Assembly (NCBI GenBank): GCA_003990745.1
Contig: RBNI01005601.1
Coordinates: 1 to 12,347, forward strand
Origin: Jimgerdemannia flammicorona
Lineage: Eukaryota; Mucoromycota; Endogonomycetes; Endogonales; Endogonaceae
DNA: 12,347 nt
Reading direction: 5' to 3'
Shown here: positions 1 through 7,525 of the stretch, in pieces
Layout of the letters: the number at the start of each line of letters is the position of its first letter
Position numbering within the stretch: the stretch's first letter is position 1
Translations under genes and position numbers: made by a program
Notes under the pieces: model-generated
Told to the model about the DNA's origin: nothing
Databases searched by the model: none
The model's input: the letters and a program-made list of their open reading frames with translations, nothing else

Positions 1-69
1 AAAAAAAGGAAAAAAAAACCTGAGGACTCGGCCCGGAGTTTGCAGCCCAAGTGGGTGGGGTTAGCAGCG

Positions 70-445
70 GCGGCAGAGGGAGTGCGCAATATTTGCGGCC
101 CTCAGCCAGCAGTGAGGAGCAGCCCCAAGCTGCCAGTGCCCGGGTCGGTGGGTGGGTTGGTGGGTCAGCGGGTCAGCGGAGAGAGTGTGCAAAATTTGTA
201 GCCCTCCGCCAGCAGCGAGGGGCAGCCCCAAGCTGTCAGCACCCGGATCAGTGGGCGGGGTCGGTTGGTGGGTTGGCAGGCGCGGGATTGGTGGAGGGAG
301 TGCGCAAAATTTGCGGCCCTCCGCCGGCAGCAAGGGGTAGCCCCAAGCCACAAGTGTCCGGAACGTGTGGGACAGGCAGAGGGAGCGAGCAAAATTTGCG
401 GCCCTCTGCCAGCAGTGTGGGGGCAGCCCCAAGCCGCCAAGGAGT
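70..445. repeat. GC-rich ~85-115 bp tandem repeats, four units (hAT-1)
   Basis: Four degenerate units begin near 75, 179, 294 and 380. Each has the conserved core GAGGGAGTGCGCAAAATTTG followed by CGGCCCTCCGCCAGCAGC and GGGGCAGCCCCAAGC, joined by variable GGTGGGTCGGT-type spacers. The core holds the odd palindrome GCAAAATTTGC. The block lies downstream of the transposase stop (as mapped in hAT-2) and downstream of the convergent passenger gene, so it separates two 3' ends. Open frames across it exist on both strands, but these come from the high GC content and I do not regard them as genes. hAT-2 has five units. Confidence 0.85.
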
Positions 446-675
446 CCAGGGTGGAGGGTGCTTCTGGCGGTCGGAGGGTGGTCGGAGGGTGTTTCCGGCA
501 GTCAGAGGGCATTTCCAGTGGTCAAAGTCGCTGGTTCGGGTCCCACGGGCACCCCGGCCCTGCATCACAGCACCGCACCAGCAGTGCTATAGAGCAGAGC
601 CAAGGGGCCAGTAGGGCCCTGCATAACAGCTAAGCTAGTACTACATAAGAGGCACCCGGCCCAACCCCCCTATAT
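446..675. other. Non-coding spacer with short G-rich repeats (hAT-1)
   Basis: This spacer continues the tandem block. About 446-530 contains ~20-bp repeats built on GGTCGGAGGGTG, with variants such as CAGTCAGAGGGCATTTCC. The remainder has no repeat or gene I can support. It matches 9166-9395 of hAT-2. A TATATAAG string at 671-678 is not conserved in hAT-2, where the equivalent reads CACATAAG. Confidence 0.5.
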
Positions 676-780
676 AAGACTGCCCAACCCGCGCAAAATG
701 GCTGCCTAACCCATGCAAAATGGCTGCCTAACCCTCACGAAAGATTGCCTGACCCTCGCGAAAGATTGCCTAACCCTCAC
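676..780. repeat. ~21-bp tandem repeats carrying CCTAACCCT (hAT-1)
   Basis: About five units of 20-22 bp run from 676 to 780: AAAATGGCTGCCTAACCC twice and AAAGATTGCCTAACCCTC twice, plus a degenerate first unit. The last unit abuts the stop codon of the - strand passenger gene (779-777), so the array forms the 3' flank of that gene. Units carry CCTAACCC or CCTAACCCT, which resembles the (CCCTAA)n telomere repeat, although the 21-bp period is not telomeric. A reduced version lies at 9395-9480. Confidence 0.75.
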
Positions 781-2829
781 AAAAACTGCTCCACCCACTG
801 GTCCCAGGCCTTGATGAGCCTATCATCCATTGTGAGTGCGATGACTGTTGTGTCCGAGCTCTCCTCGAAGGCGACGGTGCCGTGGTGGTCGTGTGGTTGG
901 AATAGGATGGCCGTGTTGGCCGCAAACGGGACCCTGAAACCATAGGTGAGGTTGTACCAGACTCTACCGCTATCCTCCCAGGTTGGGCCCTTCCTTTCTG
1001 GGATATAAAACATTACTGGGGTGACATTGTTGTCTGTGTGTGTGGGCAGAGAAAGGTTGCGCCCAATGTATCCTGATGTGACGTGAGCGTATGGTTGGGT
1101 GAACCCTTGGCCTAGAACCTCATACTGCCAGGCTGTGCTAGTGGATGCTTGCCCTTGGTCCAGCCCCGGGAGCCCTGGCTTGGAAACCTGCCGAAATGGA
1201 TGGCAACTGGTCAGTCCTTTTTGCGTGCGGGGGGGCAGAAACCCCCCGGGCTGCAGCACCCCGAAAAAGTGGAGCTCCTCACCTCATAAGGCACGCTAAA
1301 TTGTGCCAAGAATGTACATACAGCCACACTGAGATCACCACCAAGCTGGTCTGCCATATGCTCTACCAATCTGCTCAAAGAACCCCAGATCATAGCCGCC
1401 ATCACCGCACAGGCCGTGTCATACTCGCGTGCAGTTTGCTCTTCGACGGCACTTCTAAAGTTCCGGTAGGGGTACAGAATCTTGTGCATCTCTGGAATTG
1501 TATCAAAAAAGAATATGTCAGCGAAGAGTGTGATTTATCTGGGGAGGGGTCAAAAAAAAAAGGGAGACAAGTGCAGGGGATTTCGGAACTCTGGAACCCA
1601 CCCTTCGCCAGTGTTGCAGTATACCCAATTCCTGTCCAAACCCCCCCTCCTTGCTTTTTTTGCCCCCTCTTTCCTGCCACCCGGTATTTGACGCAATCCT
1701 CACAAATCTTGTTGATGTAGCAGTGAAGCTCGTCACCGTAGAGGTTCCTTACCACCATCGCAACCACCTCTCCACATTTGTTAATATAGATATGGTTCTC
1801 TTTGTCGTTGGTTACTCCTGCTGGCCAATGGACCCCTTGGTCAAGTACGATTGGCTCTGATTCGAATGTAGACCCCCAAGCCTTGATGACAATGCTAGTA
1901 CTGCTCATGCTGAACATCTTGCCCTTGAATTTCTCTATTTGATCAGATGCCGGATATGGTTGAACTCGGGTAACTTTGAACTCTCCTTTCCAATGGAACT
2001 GAGCCCTGATCTGAGGGACCGAGATAAGTATGTGGGTGGGTTGCGTGTGGGCAGGTTGCATGTGGGCAGGTTGTATGCGGGCGGATTGCGTGCGGGTGGG
2101 TTGCATGTGGGCGGGTTGTATGCGGGCGGGTTGCATGCAGGTGTAGGTGTTTTTTTAGGGGGAGACCACATAAAAATGAAATTAAATAAAACATGGAGAT
2201 GGGTATTTCAGAAAAAGAGCATGAGTGAGTGAGTGAGTGAGTGAGTGAGTGAGTGAGCTGCATGCCGATGAGTTGCGTGCTGACGAGTTGCATGCCAACG
2301 AGTTGCACGAGTTGCACAAGATTGCTCACGAAGGCTTGCTTTTGTTCCTTTTGAGACCTCTGCCACGCGATGCATTGACTCAACAGCTCAGCCACCAAAG
2401 GCATGCCCCACAATGTCTGCCAGTCTTTCTTCATCTTGACCAGATGTTGCGAATAAAGTCAGCAGATCTCGCCGTAGAGCTGTGGACCCTAAGAAAAGCA
2501 CGAGGTTAGGTCATGCTGGGGAAGTTTAAATAAACACAAGTAAATAAGTGGCGGCTGAGTGAGCAACCTATATCTACTATCGGCTGCTCCAAAAAGGCTG
2601 CTGCGTACATAGCTGTGAGGTCTGTGAATTCTGAGGTCCAAAGGGCCGCCATGAGTTGTTGCCGGAATTCTCCCTCATCCCCGCCATCGCCATCGCCATC
2701 GCCACTGCCACCGCCGTCGCCCCTTTGGCTCTCGATGAGCAGCTTGTGTGCTGTCCATATGAGAAAGAATCTAACATTGTCAGCAGAGAGTGCGTTTCCA
2801 CCTTGAATACTCCCTCTTTTGACGATTAT
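777..2829 (-). pseudogene. Nearly intact five-exon passenger gene of hAT-1; putative dioxygenase-like C-terminal domain
   Basis: I do not recognise the family with certainty. Exon model (- strand): 2829-2578 (or to 2572), 2488-2330, 2010-1602, 1491-1283, 1187-777. With the first exon ending at 2578 the sum is 1440 nt (480 codons with stop). Internal junction phases agree. Donors include GTGAGC (2329), GTGGGT (1601) and GTGAGG (1282); acceptors are TTAG, CTCAG, TTCCAG and GGCAG, with CTGAC branch-like sites before the last two. Residues ~30-55 are a Gly/Asp-rich tract. Exon 5 has HTDNN (H393, D395), then VPFAANTAILFQPHDHHGT (H444/H445), an HxD-n~48-H pattern like the double-stranded beta-helix of Fe(II)/2-oxoglutarate oxygenases; the usual downstream Arg is not evident. 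Damage: TGA at 2461-2459 (hAT-2 has CAA, both derivable from CGA), and ATA at the inferred start, where hAT-2 has ATG. It is convergent with the transposase. The gene model is fairly secure; the function is weak. Confidence 0.6.
2011..2329 (-). repeat. Repeat-filled intron 2 of the passenger gene: 15-bp minisatellite, (GAGT)n, 16-bp repeats
   Basis: This phase-0 intron runs from GTGAGC at 2329 to CTCAG at 2011. It holds about seven 15-bp units of the TTGCATGTGGGCGGG type (about 2040-2145), a (GAGT)n microsatellite at about 2222-2257, and about three 16-bp GACGAGTTGCATGCCA-type units (about 2258-2310). Because 15 is a multiple of three, all - strand frames stay open across the minisatellite and give pseudo-ORFs of pentapeptides (MQPAH, CNPPT). 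In one frame this open stretch runs straight into exon 3, so an alternative first exon encoding a Gln/Pro/His repeat cannot be excluded. In hAT-2 the array is about twice as long and contains a frame-breaking unit, which favours an intron. Confidence 0.65.
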
Positions 2830-2904
2830 TGCAGGGTGAAAAATGAGTAGACTGGACCAACGTATGAATTAAGTACTGCTGTTTTGTTTGCTCATGATGC
2901 GGCA

Positions 2905-3050
2905 GGAAAGAACAAAGAAAAAGAACAAAGAAAAAGAACAAAGAAAAGAACAAAAGAAGAGAGGGAGCAAAAGGAAAGGGTGATGTCACCAAAGTGCGGC
3001 AGGAAAAAAAAACAAGAGCGAAATGAACAAAAGAAAGGGTGATGACACCA
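2905..3050 (-). promoter_or_regulatory. Putative promoter of the passenger gene: pyrimidine tract and two CRE-like sites
   Basis: Upstream of the passenger start at 2829, on its strand, lies a long CTTTTTCTTTGTTC-type pyrimidine tract (12-bp units AAAGAACAAAGA on the + strand, about 2905-2960), as in many fungal promoters. Beyond it are two copies of a ~60-bp unit, each containing a near-palindrome: GGTGATGTCACC at 2979-2990 and GGTGATGACACC at 3038-3049. The first differs by one CpG-decay step from GGTGACGTCACC, which contains the CRE/ATF octamer TGACGTCA. hAT-2 has the same layout. The layout is seen directly; promoter function is inferred. Confidence 0.4.
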
Positions 3051-3054
3051 AAGA

Positions 3055-3304
3055 TTTCAATCTGGATGGACCAATCCGGATAGACCAATCCAGATGGACC
3101 AATCCGGATAGATCAATCCAGATGGACCAATCCAGATGGACTAATCCGGATGGACCAATCTAGATCAATCCGGATGGATCAATCTGGTTAGATCAATCCA
3201 GATCAATCCGGATCAATCTGGATCAGATCACGAGACCAATCCGAGTTGATTCGAATCCATCACATGACGAATCTGAATCGAATCTCATCCGGATCAACTC
3301 CATC
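3055..3304. repeat. Right subterminal repeats of hAT-1
   Basis: About a dozen imperfect ~17-bp repeats of CAATCCGGATGGAC type, with variants CAATCCAGAT and CAATCTGGAT, lie at about 3060-3225. The shared core ATCCGGAT is a perfect palindrome with a central CpG, and most variants are its two possible CpG-decay products. From 3226 to 3304 the sequence changes to a unique inner inverted repeat (CATCACATGACGAATC) that mirrors the left end of hAT-2 near 5648-5669. Clustered subterminal motifs are typical transposase-binding regions of hAT elements. Confidence 0.75.
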
Positions 3305-3318
3305 CATTCGGAGCACTA
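3305..3318. repeat. Right terminal inverted repeat of hAT-1
   Basis: The end sequence CATTCGGAGCACTA reads TAGTGCTCCGAATG on the opposite strand and matches the left end of hAT-2, TAGTACTCCGAATG (5613-5626), at 13 of 14 bases. hAT TIRs are characteristically short and imperfect. Confidence 0.8.
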
Positions 3319-3326
3319 GTTATGGC
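3319..3326. repeat. Predicted 8-bp target-site duplication (right copy) of hAT-1
   Basis: GTTATGGC directly follows the hAT-1 end and belongs to the gypsy reverse-transcriptase codons (Val-Met-Ala of the VMAFGLTN block). The hAT superfamily makes 8-bp duplications, so the partner should lie just left of hAT-1, outside this window. It is called by analogy with the visible pair around hAT-2. Confidence 0.5.
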
Positions 3327-5604
3327 CTTTGGTCTCACCAATGTACCAGCAACCTTTCAAGACCTCATGCAAACTGTCTTCAAGGATCAACTCTATATCT
3401 TTGTACTTATATACATTGATGACATCCTGATCTTCAGTAGCACTGAAGAAGAATACCTCAAGCATATTGAATAAGTCCTCAAGATTCTCTGTGAGAACAA
3501 GCTCTACACAAAGCTCAAGAAATGTGAATTTTTCAAGAATCAAGTCAAATACCTTGAACACATTGTATCAGTCAAAGGAATTCAAGTAGACCTAAGGAAA
3601 ATACAAGCCATTGAACAGTGGCCTGTACCAGCAAACCTCACTGAACTCAGGTCCTTCCTTGGTCTGGCTGGATACTACCATTGATTTGTCAAGAACTTCT
3701 CTGATATTGCAGAATCTTTGACAAACCTTCTGTGAAAGGAACCCAACTCTGACCTCTATGTCCCCTATATCTGGGATGCTTTCTGTCAATAAGCTTTTCA
3801 AGAACTCAAGAATCACCTGACCCATGCATCTGTCCTAAGAAACATAGACCCAAACTTGAAGTTCACAGTCACTATAGATACATCTAACTTTGCCATTGGT
3901 ACAGTCATTTCTCAAGATGATGGTTAAGGATACTGACCTATTGCCTTTGAGTCAAGAAAATTGTCCCCAGTGGAACAAAAGCTGGCTACTCATGAAAAGG
4001 AACTCTTGGCAATTATATATACCCTCAAGACCTAGTGACACTATCTAGAAGGAGTTGAGTTTGACATGATTACCAATCACAGGTCCCTTCAGTACATCAA
4101 TACTCAACCAATCCTTTCTCGCCAACAAGCCAAGTGGAGCCAATTGCTTCAGACCTTTACCCCAAACATCATCTACAAGTCTGGTAAAACTCTAGTTGTA
4201 CCAGATGCACTTTCAAGAAGACCTGACCTTGCCACAATTTTACAAGTCACCATGGTACCTAAATTCCTCAACCAGATCAAGAAGGCGTACAAACAAGACT
4301 CCCTGGTTCTACAAAGAAATACCAAGGAATTCAAGGAAAAGTACACCATCAAGGACAACCTTATGTACTATCAAGACAAAGTATATATTTCTGTCAACCC
4401 TGAACTATGGTACAAGATTCTTTATGAACACTATGATTCCCCACTAGCTGGCCACCTTTGAACTGAGAAGACCATCAAGAATATCCAATGAGACTACTAC
4501 TGGCCAAACATGCTTAAGGAAATCAAAGAGTATGTCTAAAGCTACGATCTTTGTCAAAGAAACAAGTCAAGCAACCAAGCACCTGTCAGTCTTCTATAAT
4601 TCTTGTCAATTCCAACCAAGAAGTTTGAATAAGTCACAATGGACTTCATTGTACAACTTCTATGAACCAAAACAGGCTATTATGCTATTATTGTATTTGT
4701 GGACCATCTCACCAAGATTACAATTGCCAAGTCAACCACAACCAATGCCACTACCCTAGAAATTATAAGAATCTTCTTCAAGACTGTCTTCCACCATTAT
4801 GGACTTTCCCAAGTAATTATCAGTGACTGTAATCTCAAGTTCACAAGCCACTTCTGGTAAGCACTCTTCAAGACCCTTGGAACCTAAATCGCTATGTCCA
4901 CTGCCTTCCACCCTCAAACTGATGGACAGACTGAGCGAATGAACAGAACACTTAAACAAATGCTCAGAAACTATATGTCTTATGAGCAAGATGATTGGGA
5001 CCACTATCTGATCTATGCTGAGTTTGCCTACAATAATGCCAATCAATTATTAACTAGCCTTTCCCCATTTCAGCTACTTTATGGTCAAAACCCCAAGACC
5101 TCTGCAAGCCTAGTCCCATTCCAGCAATCCAGTTACATGCAAGTCCCCACAGTCCAGAACCTTATCAACAAAATGGATTCCCTTCTCAAGATCACCACTA
5201 CAAATCTGCAAAAGGCTCAGCAACATCAAGCTAAGTATGCAGATAAGAAGTGGCAAGATGTCATATATAATATTAGTTATATGGTTCTACTCAAAGCCGA
5301 CAACATCAAGGCTCAATCTCAAGTCAACCGCCAGTTAGCCAAATTCCAGTCCAAGTACCTTGGACCCTTCGAGATTACTGAGTAAGTCTCCACCTGGTCT
5401 TACCATCTCAACTTACCAACAACCATATATATACACCCAGTATTCCATGTGTCACAACTCAAGGCCTAAAACCAGTCACTCCTATACCCTGGCCAAATTC
5501 TGACACCATCAGCACTAGTCATAGTTGAAGACTATATTGAGTATGAAGTTGAGAAAATCTTAAACAAGTGAGTCTAATACTGTTATATAGAATACCTAGT
5601 CAAG

Positions 5605-5612
5605 TAGATGGG
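5605..5612. repeat. Left target-site duplication of hAT-2
   Basis: TAGATGGG here and TGGATAGA at 11231-11238 flank hAT-2. They differ at three positions, all G/A, so both can derive from TGGATGGG by G-to-A changes. That ancestor encodes Trp-Met-Gly of the chromodomain. An 8-bp duplication is the hAT hallmark. Confidence 0.8.
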
Positions 5613-5626
5613 TAGTACTCCGAATG
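5613..5626. repeat. Left terminal inverted repeat of hAT-2
   Basis: TAGTACTCCGAATG matches the reverse complement of the right end (TAGTACTCTGAAT) at 12 of 13 positions. The difference is a C/T transition. Confidence 0.88.
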
Positions 5627-5629
5627 AGT

Positions 5630-5960
5630 CAATTAGAATCAAATCTGGATTCGATTCATCACATGATGGTTTGATCTGAATCTCAAATCTGAAGCCATCT
5701 AAATCAACTTGGATTAATCTGAATCACCCCATCTGAATTGCCCTATCCGAATCACCCATCTGAACCACCCCAATCCGAATCACTCAATCTAAATCACTCA
5801 ATCTGAATTACTCAATCCAAATCACTCAATCCAAATCACTCAATCCAAATCCTCCAATTCAAATCCTTCAATTTGAATCCTCTAATTTGAATCCTCTAAT
5901 CCAAATCCTCATCGGAATCCTTTAACCAAATCCTCTAATCCAAATCCTCCATATAACTCA
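5630..5960. repeat. Left subterminal repeats of hAT-2
   Basis: 5648-5669 is an inner inverted repeat (GATTCGATTC...ACATGATGG) whose reverse complement occurs near both right ends. From about 5700 to 5960 run ~14-17 bp repeats of CAATCCGAATCACT type that drift into CAATCCAAATCCTC. They share CAATCYRRAT with the right-end repeats, in the same orientation. Because the presumed core ATCCGGAT is palindromic, orientation would not matter for binding. No coding potential is seen. Confidence 0.7.
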
Positions 5961-5974
5961 TATACTAAATATGT

Positions 5975-6047
5975 CTACAACACAATACACATACACACAT
6001 ACACAATACATACATATGCACATACAAATACGCAAACACACATATCG
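5975..6047. repeat. (CA)n/(CATA)n microsatellite-like tract
   Basis: Low-complexity ACACAT/ATACAC sequence lies directly before the first recognisable transposase codons. The in-frame start codon of the transposase cannot be found. Length change in this tract may have hidden it. Confidence 0.7.
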
Positions 6048-6049
6048 AC

Positions 6050-7494
6050 AGATCAGTCTTCAATAGTTCACATTACCAATGATGCTTCAAGTCAAACATC
6101 TCTGATAGCTCCACACCTTCCATGCAATCCTCACTCCGAAATCTGATAACATTGTGCTAAAATAGGAGATGATGTTGTTTGTAATTATTGTAGATAAAAA
6201 ATTAAGATACACCTATTGACTTGTTTGACATACACATGATATTGTTTCATCTACCCCCATAAACTACACCAGCCAGAAGTTCAAATACTTGGTAGTACAA
6301 CCTCAAACATAAATTGATCCATAAAAGACAAGCACTCTGATAAAATCAAAAAGAACACAGAGATAAATAAAATTGACATCCAAGCTGTGGTGAGTATATT
6401 TATCTGATTGCCCAACCATTTCTGTACTAATAATGCCATTTAATCAAAATATTTAGCTATACTCTTTGGCAGAATTTCAAAATCAGCTCATTCGCTGGAT
6501 TGTATACACAGACCAGCCATTCACAACCATTGAGAGTGATCAATTACATAGTATCTTTGGCCTTCTCAAGTATGATTTATATTTGCCAAGTGCCGATACT
6601 ATTCACAAAGATGTCCTGGAGACCTATAGGAAGAAGCACAACAATCTCCACCAGATACTTCAGGTAAAATAAGGGCAGCACCATGACCTTTGCAAGCTGA
6701 ATTATATAAAAGAGCTCACCAATTTAATCTTACATTCAATAAGCGGCAAAATTTCATTTACGATTGACACATAGACATCCCCTAATGCAATTTCATTTCT
6801 GGGCATTACTGGTTATTGGATTGACCTTGATTGGCAGCTTAAATCTCTCACCCTTGACTTCATCAAACTTGCTGACCCTCATTCTGGAGACAACATTACA
6901 GATGCTTTTATTAGTTGTATCTGGGAGCTTGGGATCACAACCAAGGTAAAAAAAGAGGGGCTTACCATCAGGTTGGCATTTTGAGGGAGGTCCTTAAACA
7001 AAACAGATTTTGTTGGTTATTTATTTTTGTATAATTCACTGACTGAATATTTCAAGTACAGATTTTAGCTATTACAATAGACAATGCCACAAACAACTCA
7101 ACATTTTTCCAAGTTTTAGTGGCCAGCCTCAAACAGAAAAATATGGCCTTCAGTATAGAAAGCTACCATATGTGATGCCAGGCCCATGTACTGAACCTTG
7201 CTATTCAGAACTATCTTATGCATATAGACAAAACATCCGAGAGAGGAGAGGCCCTAAATATAATTTCCAAGCTGCGCAAACTGGTTGTGTCAGTTCGATT
7301 GTCCCCACAATGATGAGACAAATTCGCTATGCAGTATAGAGTAATCAGTTTAGCCCTGAAAGAGCTTATATTGGACATCTGTATGCATTAGAACTCAACA
7401 TTTGCAATGATCCAGTGCGTGCTAGAGTTTGCTGTAGTATGCATCCTTTTTTTCTTCAGTTAGCTAAAGCAACTGTTTCAGATGATAGAAGATT

Positions 7495-7525
<31 letters not shown>

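Larger units (their letters stand above)
1..3318 (+). mobile_element. hAT-1: right-hand part of a hAT-family DNA transposon (left part outside the window)
   Basis: The segment aligns throughout with the right half of hAT-2 (about 8643-11230): the same GC-rich tandem repeats, 21-bp repeats, - strand passenger gene, A/G-rich tract and subterminal repeats, in the same order and orientation, differing mostly by transitions plus one ~0.8 kb indel. It ends at 3318 in ATTCGGAGCACTA, the counterpart of the hAT-2 right end ATTCAGAGTACTA. The next bases are gypsy reverse-transcriptase codons, so the boundary is sharp. The missing left part should contain the transposase and left TIR. hAT-1 keeps more CpG and more of the passenger gene than hAT-2, which suggests a younger or less mutated copy. 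Orientation is given by the transposase strand in hAT-2. Confidence 0.85.
3319..5612 (+). pseudogene. pol: Ty3/gypsy pol remnant: reverse transcriptase, RNase H, integrase, start of chromodomain
   Basis: One reading frame (starting at 3319) runs 2294 bases without a frameshift but with about 21 stops. Landmarks: VMAFGLTNVPATFQ (3319), the polymerase motif YIDD at 3412-3423, FLGLAGYYH at about 3655-3681, RNase H SPVEQKLATHEKELLAI at about 3964-4014, DALSRRPDLA near 4204-4233, and the integrase zinc-binding region about 4425-4560, where the first Cys of the C-x2-C pair reads Tyr (SYDLCQRNK). Integrase core: MDFIVQ near 4639, ISDCNLKF (Arg expected after Asp), and HPQTDGQTERMNRTLK with the catalytic Glu near 4936. 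Then LGPFEI (GPY/F motif) near 5360 and the chromodomain start YEVEKILN near 5539, broken at 5612. Stops fit lost Arg (CGA to TGA), Gln (CAA to TAA) and Trp codons. Start and 5' half lie outside the window. Confidence 0.92.

Noticed and set aside
51..614. Long open frames on both strands over the GC-rich tandem block
   Set aside because: They follow the tandem repeats, exist in several overlapping frames and are not conserved as frames in hAT-2. They are products of GC-rich, stop-poor repeats.
671..678. TATATAAG as a promoter TATA box
   Set aside because: It is not conserved in hAT-2 (CACATAAG) and no + strand gene follows.
1935..2434. Long - strand open frames made of repeated pentapeptides (His/Pro/Thr or Cys/Asn/Pro rich)
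   Set aside because: The 15-bp unit keeps all three frames open. The splice model with matching phases places the array in an intron, and hAT-2 has a frame-breaking unit.
2642..2760. (CCATCG)n-type microsatellite as a separate non-coding feature
   Set aside because: On the - strand it encodes the Gly/Asp-rich tract of passenger exon 1, in frame with the rest of that exon in hAT-1.
2905..2960. The A-rich repeat as a poly(A) tail of a non-LTR retroelement
   Set aside because: It is a 12-bp AAAGAACAAAGA-type tandem repeat present at the same internal place in both hAT copies, with no element end beside it.
3055..3230. Regular short repeats as a CRISPR array
   Set aside because: The ~17-bp unit has no unique spacers, the repeats are degenerate, and they adjoin a eukaryotic transposon TIR.
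3316..3825. Open frames on the - strand over the gypsy region
   Set aside because: They are shadows of the pol frame, which has clear reverse transcriptase motifs on the + strand.
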